7,104 nucleotides of DNA from positions 1 to 7,104 of the forward strand of contig JAGVPN010000234.1 in the NCBI GenBank assembly GCA_020052215.1, given 5' to 3'. Under the pieces are notes generated by a model. The model had not been told where the DNA came from. It searched no databases and saw only the letters and a program-made list of their open reading frames with translations. Position numbers and translations under genes: made by a program. Source of the stretch: Syntrophobacterales bacterium. GTDB lineage: Bacteria > Desulfobacterota > Desulfobaccia > Desulfobaccales > 0-14-0-80-60-11. Of this stretch, positions 1 to 6,149 are shown one piece after another (the stretch's first letter is position 1; the number at the start of each line of letters is the position of its first letter).

Positions 1-1990
1 CTTCAAAAATCTGGAGGGCGCCGTCCCAGTCCTGGGCCAGGTAGGCCTCAAAGCCACGGCTGAAGCCGGCGCAGAGCCGGGCAGCGTCGTCGCCATCCCC
101 TTCCCCTTTTCTGCCCCTTAGCTCGTAAATCATGCTGCCCTGGCTCTTCCCCTTCACCGCCACCAGATCCAGGGGACGCAGGTGGAATCTCTCCTGCACG
201 GCTTCATAGGTGGCGCGGTTGACGATAATCCGGGTGCCGTATAATTTATTCACCCCCTCCAAGCGGCTGGCCAGATTGACGTTATCGCCCATCACCGTGT
301 AATTGATGCGTTCGCTGGAGCCCACGTTGCCCACCACGGTCTCCCCGGTGCTGATGCCCATGCGGGTGGCCAGGGGAGCCTTGCCTTCCTGCTTCCAGCG
401 ATGGTTCAGTTCCTGCAGCCTTTCCTGACAGAGCAGGGCGGCGTGGCAGGCATGGAAGGCGTGGTCCGGGTCCGGGATCGGTGCCCCCCAGAAGGCCATG
501 ATGCTATCGCCGATATACTTATCCACTGTGCCCTTGGACTCGCTCAGGATCCGGGTAAGATCGTCGAAGTAAGCGGACAGGTGCACCATGAGTTCTTCCG
601 GGGCCAGGCGTTCGGCGATGGTGGTAAAGCCGGCGATATCCGAAAAGAATACGGTCAGCTCTCGTTTATCTCCGCCCAGGCGCGCCTCTTCGCCGGTGTG
701 GATCAGTTGCCGCACCAGCTCCGCCGGCACATAGCGGCGAAAGGCCTTAAGACCCGACTTCATGGCGGCGATAGCCTGCTTCATCAATTGAATTTCTTTA
801 ATATGAGTGGTGATCTGGACCTCTTCCTCCAGATGAAAGTCCTTGATCCTTTTGGTCTCCTCGGCCAGGAGTTTGATGGGGGTGGAAATGGAGCGCGAGA
901 TCAGAGACGCTATGAGGATGGCCACACTCAGGATGACCAGGCAGATGAGCAGGCTTGCCCGGATCAAGTTCTTGGCGCCGCCGATGAAATCGTCTTCGGG
1001 AATGACCAGGCCCACCTTCCAGCGGGCCGGAAAAGACGGGGGGAATTTCGCAAATGAAGCAAGATATCTCTGGCCGTGGCTGGTAATGGTAAACTTGCCG
1101 CGGCCGCTCCGGAGATATTCCTGGAAGGCCTGGCTCAAGTGGTCGATTCCCAGCTCATCCACCACCACCGAGCGCAATTCTCCTTTTTCCTCCTTGACCA
1201 GGCGGGAGAGGTCCGGAAAGGCCACCACCTCATTCTTGGCATTGAGGATCAGGGCCAGGCCGCTTTTGCCGATTTTCAGGCTACTCAGAAAGGTGGAAAT
1301 CTCGGCCAGATCCAGGTCAACCGCCCAAACCCCCACGAGCTTCCCGGTTTGGTCCAGAACCGGATAGGCTGCAGTAACCACGGGGGCTTGATTGGCAACC
1401 GCGATTAAATAGGAGTCGGTCCAGTAACTGGCCCGGGTCTCTTTGGCCCCTTTGTACCAGGGCCGTTCCCGGTGCTCATAAGGCCCCTTCCGGCGCGCAT
1501 AATCGCTCAGCGTGGAGGTATCGGTCTTGAGAAGCTTGAAATCGGAGTCCCAATATTTCATGGTATTGGTGGCCGGGGAGACATCGCGATGGATAATTCT
1601 ACCTTCAATAGTGCCGTTGGGTAGTCGCATGGCCCGGATGTAATTGCCCTTCTCATCGCCGAAATAAAATAGGGAGATCTGGGGATAAGATTTCAGGGTT
1701 CCCAGGGTGAAGAGTTCCACCTGCTTATAGTTGGTGATAGTCAGGGCGCCGAGTTCAGCCAGGCGGGCGCTGATCTCCACCAGGGCTCCGGCGGGCAGAA
1801 AATAGTTACTGGTTTTCTCCATGACCGTCCTGGTGTATTGAGCCATTAAATCATCGCTCAACCCCAGGGCCATGTGGGTATTTTTGTAATAATTATAGGA
1901 AACGATGGGAATTACGGTGAGGAGCAGCAAACCCACAAAAGTGGTGACTACCTTGATGTAGAAACTATGGCTCCTAAAAATGGAGGGCAT
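1..1990 (-). CDS. Membrane-bound class III adenylate cyclase with Cache-type sensor and HAMP (3' end outside window)
   Basis: Probably makes cyclic AMP from ATP at the inner membrane in response to an extracytoplasmic ligand. Reading from the ATG at 1990, 663 codons are open to the left edge. Order: membrane segment about 13-32; extracytoplasmic region about 36-343 with the RPWY motif (176-179) typical of double-Cache domains; second membrane segment about 344-366; HAMP about 362-420 (STPIK at 369-373); linker with RRYVP; cyclase domain from about 440. Catalytic parts are complete: metal-binding Asp451 (FFSDIAGF) and Asp495 (KYIGDSIMAF), purine-selecting Lys491 and Thr565 (the Lys/Thr pair of bacterial class IIIb adenylate cyclases), and Asn572 and Arg576 in NVNLASR. 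The tail after the domain looks like the start of a TPR-like helix (AYLAQDWDGALQIFE). The ATG has only a weak GAGG upstream; an in-frame GTG at 2023 would add 11 residues. A guanylate cyclase is less likely given Lys491. Confidence 0.93.
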   Translation of the reverse strand, partial: MPSIFRSHSFYIKVVTTFVGLLLLTVIPIVSYNYYKNTHMALGLSDDLMAQYTRTVMEKTSNYFLPAGALVEISARLAELGALTITNYKQVELFTLGTLKSYPQISLFYFGDEKGNYIRAMRLPNGTIEGRIIHRDVSPATNTMKYWDSDFKLLKTDTSTLSDYARRKGPYEHRERPWYKGAKETRASYWTDSYLIAVANQAPVVTAAYPVLDQTGKLVGVWAVDLDLAEISTFLSSLKIGKSGLALILNAKNEVVAFPDLSRLVKEEKGELRSVVVDELGIDHLSQAFQEYLRSGRGKFTITSHGQRYLASFAKFPPSFPARWKVGLVIPEDDFIGGAKNLIRASLLICLVILSVAILIASLISRSISTPIKLLAEETKRIKDFHLEEEVQITTHIKEIQLMKQAIAAMKSGLKAFRRYVPAELVRQLIHTGEEARLGGDKRELTVFFSDIAGFTTIAERLAPEELMVHLSAYFDDLTRILSESKGTVDKYIGDSIMAFWGAPIPDPDHAFHACHAALLCQERLQELNHRWKQEGKAPLATRMGISTGETVVGNVGSSERINYTVMGDNVNLASRLEGVNKLYGTRIIVNRATYEAVQERFHLRPLDLVAVKGKSQGSMIYELRGRKGEGDGDDAARLCAGFSRGFEAYLAQDWDGALQIFE

Positions 1991-2102
1991 GGTAGATTGG
2001 CCTCGCGGTTTGTTACGGCTCACCGAGACCGCACCCGGTTTCCGGCTCGTTGCACGTTCTTATTCAAATCCCCTTAGAAGACCATCCTGACTTTCATTCA
2101 GC

Positions 2103-2131
2103 ATTATAATTTACTTGGCAAATTTTTTGAA
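2103..2131 (-). promoter_or_regulatory. Candidate sigma-70 promoter for the adenylate cyclase gene
   Basis: On the minus strand TTCAAA (2131-2126) is followed after 17 bases by a perfect TATAAT (2108-2103). This would start transcription near 2096 and leave a leader of about 100 bases before the ATG at 1990. The -35 box matches only 4 of 6 consensus bases and the whole stretch is AT-rich, so chance matches are likely. Confidence 0.35.
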
Positions 2132-2143
2132 ATATTATATCCT
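2115..2143 (+). promoter_or_regulatory. Candidate promoter for the small peptide gene (sigma-54-like or sigma-70)
   Basis: TTGGCA at 2115-2120, six bases, then TTGAA (2127-2131) reproduces the spacing and most bases of the sigma-54 consensus (TTGGCAC-N5-TTGCW), with the GG of the -24 box present but GA in place of the critical GC at -12. The same TTGGCA is also a 5-of-6 -35 box, with TATCCT (2138-2143) 17 bases downstream. Either reading starts transcription a few tens of bases before the ATG at 2180. It overlaps the minus-strand promoter candidate, so the two genes may share a control region. Confidence 0.35.
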
Positions 2144-2179
2144 TTATCATAAGCGGCCCGAAAAGGAGGGAAAATCGCA

Positions 2180-2311
2180 ATGAAAAAATTAGTGTTGCTG
2201 ATTCTTCTGACGATTTGTGTGGTCAACTTTACTGCACCCGTATGGGGGAATGTTCTAAGTCCGAACAATAATCCTATGAATGGTGCACCGCAGGATCCCC
2301 CAAAAGACTAA
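2180..2311 (+). CDS. Small secreted peptide, 43 residues, family not recognised
   Basis: A 43-codon reading frame ending in tandem TAA TAA. Evidence that it is real: an AAGGAGG ribosome binding site (2163-2169) about 10 bases before the ATG, a promoter-like stretch upstream and a strong terminator downstream. The protein starts MKK, has a hydrophobic core (residues 4-18, LVLLILLTICVVNFT) and a plausible signal peptidase I site after Val-Trp-Gly (residues 21-23). Cleavage there leaves a mature peptide of only 20 residues (24-43), rich in Asn and Pro with an acidic/basic end (PQDPPKD). Cys13 is not in a lipobox, since Ile precedes it. It lies between two minus-strand genes and converges on the second. 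I recognise no family; a signalling peptide, an envelope microprotein or a leader-like peptide are all possible. Confidence 0.72.
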   Translation: MKKLVLLILLTICVVNFTAPVWGNVLSPNNNPMNGAPQDPPKD

Positions 2312-2347
2312 TAAAGGTTGGCGACTGGGGGCTTGACCATGGCCAAC

Positions 2348-2368
2348 CGGATAATTGCCAATTATCCG
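2348..2368. repeat. Perfect 9-bp inverted repeat downstream of the small peptide gene
   Basis: CGGATAATT and AATTATCCG are separated by three bases (GCC). It lies 37 bases after the small peptide stop codon and 22 bases before the terminator hairpin, so the peptide mRNA would carry two successive 3' hairpins. No T-run follows on either strand, so it is not itself a terminator. It could be an mRNA-stabilising stem or a protein-binding palindrome. Confidence 0.6.
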
Positions 2369-2390
2369 TAAAAAGCTCCTTAGATTACCA

Positions 2391-2422
2391 GGGGGGCAGA
2401 CCTGAGTCTGCCCCCTGTTTTT
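2391..2422 (+). terminator. Rho-independent terminator of the small peptide gene
   Basis: A GC-rich stem of 10 perfect pairs (2392-2401 with 2406-2415) plus one G-T pair, closed by a four-base loop (CTGA), is followed by GTTTTT. The polarity fits the small peptide gene that ends at 2311. The minus-strand gene ending at 2437 reads into the same hairpin but meets no T-run after it, so the element probably acts mainly on the plus strand. Confidence 0.85.
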
Positions 2423-2436
2423 CCTGGCCATTCCCT

Positions 2437-4026
2437 CTACAACAGCAGCTCCAGGTTAGGCCGGCTAAGTAACCATTGGCGGTACCCTTCCCTCACCTTC
2501 AGGTCGTAGAAATCCAGCGGATTGTAATTGTCGGTGATAATAACCCCCGGGGTTTCTGGAGGGAAAGCGAATTTTTTCCCGAGGTTGTCCCGAGCCGTGG
2601 CGGCCTCCGGGTGAAACCGCCAGGTTTTCAGCCGTGCCGTTGCTAAGGTTAGGGGAGGGGAATTGTAGGCGATAATCTCTAAATTACCCATCGGCCATTT
2701 TTGTTTGTCCGGGTCGAAAGTAGGGTAAATCTCCACGGTAGTGAAGACCTGTTGCAAGGTTTTGATCACCGACGCCATCACGAAGGTTTCCGCTTTGATA
2801 CTACCCACTAGATTGATTCCGAGAATGCCGCCGTGGTTCAGGCGTTGGGAGATGAGTTGTAAAGATTCGCGGCTTAACACATAAAACGGGGTGTTCTCTC
2901 CGGTAAAAACGTCAAAGATGATATAATCATATTTATTCTTCGATCTATTCAAGAAGTAACGGATGTCTTCCACAATCTTCTCCCCGGTTGTGTGAAAGCC
3001 GAAATACTTTTCCGCCACCGCGAAGATTTCCGGATTGATATCGACCACGTCGGTCATAATGCCCATCTTCTCATACCACCTGGGGATAATCCCGGCTCCC
3101 AGGCCGATGGCCAGACATCTCTGGCCCCGCGGGTTCAAGCTGTAAGGAATGTATTGGAGATAATAGAAGTAACCATACAACGGCAGGCCATTATCTAAAT
3201 CTATTGTTCCGCTCACGGCCCCGTCAACGAGCAGTTCTCTGATATTTTTGTCGGGATATCGATAATCCAAGACCTTGATATTTCCATAAAACGTTTCGAT
3301 ATCGCAAACTTTGGTGATGACCGTGCCATTCTCCAGAAGTTTGGTGCGGATATCCCGGGAAGCCGGCAGAAGAAACGGCACTATGAGGACCAGTAAGGCG
3401 ATAGGCTTCTTTTTGAAAAAGACAAAATAGAGGCTGGAGAGAACGATGAGGCTGCCGCCGACAAAAGCGAAGATCTGATTAATCGAGAAATAGGCAATGA
3501 GGATGAAACCGGTGCAGATGGTTCCAATTAAACTGCCCAGCGTAGAAACGGCATACAAAAGCCCTACCGTCCTCCCGATATTACGTATTTCCCTGGCGGC
3601 AATCTTGATAATATAGGGAGAGACACAGCCGAGAAGAAAGATGGCAGGTCCGATGAGAAGAGAGGACGCGGTCAGCGCCCCCAGGCGCAGGCCGAGAGAA
3701 AGGGTATTTTCCAGCACCGGTTTCCTAAGAACAGGGATGAGGAGAACTGCTATCCCGGCGAGAAAAATAATCCCATAAAGGTAAGCAGGGTCTGCCCGCC
3801 GGTCGGAAAGTAATCCTCCGATGCAGTAGCCTAACGCCAGGCCCACCAGGGTAACGGTAATGAGAGAAGTCCAGACAAAAAGACTGGCCCCAAAAAAGGG
3901 ATTGATGACCCGTGAACCGAGTACCTCAATAACCATAACCAGCGCCCCGCAAATCAGAGCAGTAACTACGAGAAAAATGACAAATGGTAGTTGATGAACG
4001 GTATGATTACTGCTATTAGAGGGCAT
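2437..4026 (-). CDS. Membrane protein fused to a spermidine synthase-like domain (fused MFS/spermidine synthase family)
   Basis: 529 residues. The first 225 or so form about seven hydrophobic segments (roughly 15-36, 47-70, 82-100, 118-140, 152-178, 184-203, 207-222). The C-terminal half is a spermidine synthase-like Rossmann domain: YGNIKV (247-252), VDGAVSG (267-273), glycine loop GLGAG (308-312), acidic VDINPE (328-333), EDIRYFL (353-359), YDYIIFD with Asp372, and TDNYNPLD (498-505). The SAM-type nucleotide site is therefore intact. The canonical catalytic set looks altered: the second Asp after YDxIIxD is not present (DVFTG) and the His of the SpeE YHEM motif is aromatic here. Polyamine synthesis is therefore uncertain; the substrate and any transport role are unknown. 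The ATG at 4026 has AAGGA seven bases upstream. The gene is more AT-rich in codon choice than the plus-strand gene at 4384. Confidence 0.88.
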   Translation of the reverse strand: MPSNSSNHTVHQLPFVIFLVVTALICGALVMVIEVLGSRVINPFFGASLFVWTSLITVTLVGLALGYCIGGLLSDRRADPAYLYGIIFLAGIAVLLIPVLRKPVLENTLSLGLRLGALTASSLLIGPAIFLLGCVSPYIIKIAAREIRNIGRTVGLLYAVSTLGSLIGTICTGFILIAYFSINQIFAFVGGSLIVLSSLYFVFFKKKPIALLVLIVPFLLPASRDIRTKLLENGTVITKVCDIETFYGNIKVLDYRYPDKNIRELLVDGAVSGTIDLDNGLPLYGYFYYLQYIPYSLNPRGQRCLAIGLGAGIIPRWYEKMGIMTDVVDINPEIFAVAEKYFGFHTTGEKIVEDIRYFLNRSKNKYDYIIFDVFTGENTPFYVLSRESLQLISQRLNHGGILGINLVGSIKAETFVMASVIKTLQQVFTTVEIYPTFDPDKQKWPMGNLEIIAYNSPPLTLATARLKTWRFHPEAATARDNLGKKFAFPPETPGVIITDNYNPLDFYDLKVREGYRQWLLSRPNLELLL

Positions 4027-4251
4027 AAAAACATCCTTTTTTCAAAATAGGCAAGGCATGATTATTCTCATCCCCATCTGGACTACCTGATTTAAAGCAT
4101 TGGCAGTAATCTTTTCGAGGCTCATCCTGGGAATGGCTTATTTTTCGTAAATCGGTGTCCAAGGTAATTGTAGACCAAATCATGATAGCACAAATTTTGC
4201 TTTCAAAATAGTTGCCCAAGATTATAGACATACCCAACCTGTAATGAACAA

Positions 4252-4280
4252 TTGAGACATCGCTCGTCAGGGTATATACT
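4252..4280 (+). promoter_or_regulatory. Probable sigma-70 promoter of the pyruvate decarboxylase gene
   Basis: TTGAGA (4252-4257) and TATACT (4275-4280) each match 5 of 6 consensus bases and are exactly 17 bases apart, the optimal spacing. Transcription would begin near 4287, giving a leader of about 97 bases. This also argues against the longer upstream reading of the decarboxylase frame, whose first codon (TTG at 4252) lies inside the -35 box. Confidence 0.65.
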
Positions 4281-4341
4281 TAGCTATTCCTCTAGACCAT
4301 ATGGGGTCATCCAACCTGGACATGGAAAAGCCGTCAGGACC

Positions 4342-4362
4342 TGTCAACCCTGGTTTTTGACA
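4342..4362. promoter_or_regulatory. Inverted repeat in the decarboxylase leader
   Basis: TGTCAA (4342-4347) and TTGACA (4357-4362) form a perfect 6-bp inverted repeat with a nine-base spacer, ending nine bases before the AGGAGG at 4371-4376. It could be a transcription factor site downstream of the promoter or a small leader hairpin near the ribosome binding site. It does not match the Rex or FNR consensus as I know them. A repeat this short may be chance. Confidence 0.3.
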
Positions 4363-4383
4363 TCCAGAAAAGGAGGGTTAAGA

Positions 4384-6090
4384 ATGGATGGAACTGCTAA
4401 CGCCACCGTCGGGTCTTATCTCGCCACCCGCCTGGAGCAGGTGGGCCTGCGCCACTACTTCGGCATCCCGGGAGATTATAACCTGGCTCTGTTCGATCAA
4501 ATCCTGGCAAACCAGAATTTGGCCTGCATCAGTTGCTGCAATGAGCTCAACGCCGGCTATGCCGCCGACGGCTACGCCCGGGCCCACGGGGTGGCGGCCA
4601 TGCTGGTGACCTACAGCGTCGGCGCCCTGAGCGCCGTGAACGCCACCGCGGGCCACTATGCCGAGGACCTGCCGGTGATTTTGATCTCCGGCGGCCCCAA
4701 CACTCACTCGGAACCGGAAAATCAGATCCTGCACCACTCCCTGGGGGAGGTGCGCTACGGCTATGTGCGGGAGATGTTTGCCCCGGTGACTGCGGCGGCG
4801 GTCATCATCCGGCACGCCGAGGACGCCCCCAGGCTCATTGACCAAACCATTGCTGCGGCCCTCCGGCACCGCAAGCCGGTCTATCTGGAGATTGCTTGTA
4901 ATATTGCGGCCCTGGAAGTCCCGGCCCCGAAACCCTACCAGTTTTGGCCAAAACCCACCAGCAACCCCGAGGCCCTGAAAGAGGCGGTGGACCATGCCGC
5001 CGCCTGGCTCAACGCCGCCATTAAACCGGTAGCGGTGGGCGGGGTTAAGCTGCGCGCCGCCGGGGCGGTGGAGGCCTTCCGGCAGTTCATCGACGCCTCG
5101 GGGTACGCAGTGGCCATGATGCCCAATGCCAAGGGGTTTTTCCCGGAAGAGCACCCCAACTTCGTGGGGATCTATTGGGGCCCGGTGAGCAGTCCCGGCA
5201 CCGAGGCCATTGTGGAATCCGCCGATGTCTACCTCTTTGCCGGTCCGGTCCTTTCCGACTATGCCTCCTGCGGCCACACCATCGAAATCAGCCCGAAAAA
5301 ACTCATTCACGTCGGGACCGACTTTGTGCAAATGCCCGGGGCCTTGTATCAGGATATTGTCATGGATGAGTTTCTTGCCGCCCTGGCCGGCAAGATCAAA
5401 CGGAACGACACCTCTCTGACGGCCTTTAATCGCACCCGGACCCAAACCGTGCCTGAACCTCCCATCGACCGAGCCGCCCCCATCCGCACCCGGCGTCTCT
5501 TCGCCATGATCCAGGGCATGCTTAACGCCGATACCACGCTCATCGCCGAGACCGGCGATTCCTGGTTCAATGCCATAAATCTTTCCCTGCCCCAGGGCTG
5601 TAATTTCGAAATCCAGATGCAATACGGCTCCATCGGCTGGTCCGTGGGCGCCGCCCTGGGTTACCAGCTGGCGGTGCAACCCCGCGGTCGGGTCATTGCC
5701 TGCATCGGCGACGGTTCTTTCCAGATGACGGCCCAGGAACTCTCCACGATGATCCGCTACGGCCTTAAACCCATTGTGTTCATTATGAACAACGGCGGCT
5801 ACACCATCGAAGTGGAGATTCACGACGGGCCTTACAACGTCATCAATAACTGGGATTATGCCGCCCTGGTACCGGCCTTCAACGCCGGCGACGGCAACGG
5901 CTGGAGCTGCCGGGTCCGCACCGAAGGGGAAGCCCAGGACGCCATCGACCAGGCTCTGGCCCACGACGGCCTGAGCGTTATTGAAGCAGTGATCGACAAG
6001 GATGACTGCAGCCGGGATTTACTGGAGTGGGGCACCCGGGTGTGCGCCAGCAACGCCCGTCCGCCCAGGACATTGAAATCATTTGGTTAA
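4384..6090 (+). CDS. pdc: Pyruvate decarboxylase, thiamine diphosphate-dependent
   Basis: Non-oxidatively decarboxylates pyruvate to acetaldehyde and CO2 in the cytoplasm, as a ThDP/Mg-dependent enzyme usually active as a tetramer. The 568 residues match the length and motif order of Zymomonas PDC as I recall it. Visible residues: Glu54 (CCNELN, activates ThDP), Asp31 (GDYN), His117-His118 (LHHSLG), TYSVGALSA at 76-84, Thr390 and Trp394 (ETGDSWFN), ThDP/Mg motif from GDGS (442-445) to NN (469-470), Glu476 (YTIEVEIHDGPYN). Ile475, Ile479, Tyr293 and Trp549 correspond to the small-substrate pocket of Zymomonas PDC, favouring pyruvate over indolepyruvate or phenylpyruvate. The start at 4384 is chosen for its AGGAGG eight bases upstream; the frame stays open back to 4252, but that runs into the promoter and lacks similarity. 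A methyltransferase gene follows after 59 bases. No alcohol or aldehyde dehydrogenase lies in the window. A related 2-oxo acid decarboxylase with another substrate cannot be excluded. Confidence 0.93.
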   Translation: MDGTANATVGSYLATRLEQVGLRHYFGIPGDYNLALFDQILANQNLACISCCNELNAGYAADGYARAHGVAAMLVTYSVGALSAVNATAGHYAEDLPVILISGGPNTHSEPENQILHHSLGEVRYGYVREMFAPVTAAAVIIRHAEDAPRLIDQTIAAALRHRKPVYLEIACNIAALEVPAPKPYQFWPKPTSNPEALKEAVDHAAAWLNAAIKPVAVGGVKLRAAGAVEAFRQFIDASGYAVAMMPNAKGFFPEEHPNFVGIYWGPVSSPGTEAIVESADVYLFAGPVLSDYASCGHTIEISPKKLIHVGTDFVQMPGALYQDIVMDEFLAALAGKIKRNDTSLTAFNRTRTQTVPEPPIDRAAPIRTRRLFAMIQGMLNADTTLIAETGDSWFNAINLSLPQGCNFEIQMQYGSIGWSVGAALGYQLAVQPRGRVIACIGDGSFQMTAQELSTMIRYGLKPIVFIMNNGGYTIEVEIHDGPYNVINNWDYAALVPAFNAGDGNGWSCRVRTEGEAQDAIDQALAHDGLSVIEAVIDKDDCSRDLLEWGTRVCASNARPPRTLKSFG

Positions 6091-6124
6091 CCACATCAGC
6101 GCCCATAATCTCGGTTTAACCAAA
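6082..6124. repeat. 9-bp inverted repeat spanning the pdc stop codon and the intergenic gap
   Basis: TTTGGTTAA (6082-6090), which contains the last two sense codons and the TAA of the decarboxylase gene, is perfectly complementary to TTAACCAAA (6116-6124). Inner CC/GG bases could extend the stem across a one-base bulge. The loop is about 25 bases. No T-run follows, so it is not a terminator. It might be an intercistronic mRNA stem or an operator between the two genes. Confidence 0.45.
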
Positions 6125-6149
6125 AGTCAGCCGATCTGAGGTCATACAG

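Larger units (their letters stand above)
4027..4383. other. Divergent intergenic region, 357 bases, no convincing gene
   Basis: It separates the minus-strand membrane/SpeE-like gene from the plus-strand decarboxylase. The right half holds a good plus-strand promoter (4252-4280) and a leader of about 97 bases. The left half is AT-rich; I see no clear -35/-10 pair for the minus-strand gene, only its ribosome binding site next to 4026. A minus-strand frame at 4016-4237 (73 codons from TTG) lacks a ribosome binding site and family resemblance and is not called. I see no riboswitch signature, including no TPP (thi-box) CTGAGA motif. Confidence 0.6.

Noticed and set aside
401..1408. Plus-strand open frames at 401-1057, 843-1367 and 1076-1408
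   Set aside because: All are antisense to the adenylate cyclase gene, whose frame is open throughout with intact motifs. Their translations show no family resemblance.
1874..2077. Plus-strand 67-codon frame across the 5' end of the cyclase gene
   Set aside because: It is mostly antisense to the cyclase N-terminus, with no ribosome binding site and no recognisable features.
4016..4237. Minus-strand 73-codon frame upstream of and overlapping the membrane/SpeE-like gene by 11 bases
   Set aside because: It starts at TTG without a ribosome binding site, has no hydrophobic or domain pattern, and overlaps the well-placed ribosome binding site and start of the real gene.
4252..4383. N-terminal extension of the decarboxylase by 44 codons
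   Set aside because: The extension starts within the -35 box of a good promoter, has no similarity to PDC N-termini, and a strong ribosome binding site sits just before the ATG at 4384.
4287..4383. Possible TPP riboswitch in the leader of a ThDP-dependent enzyme
   Set aside because: The conserved thi-box bases (such as CTGAGA) are absent, and the enzyme uses ThDP as a cofactor rather than making it.
4378..5964. Long minus-strand open frame (528 codons) opposite the decarboxylase
   Set aside because: It lies antisense to a gene with clear homology, has low-complexity Gly/His/Val-rich translation and no recognisable domain. GC-rich third positions of pdc explain the lack of stops.
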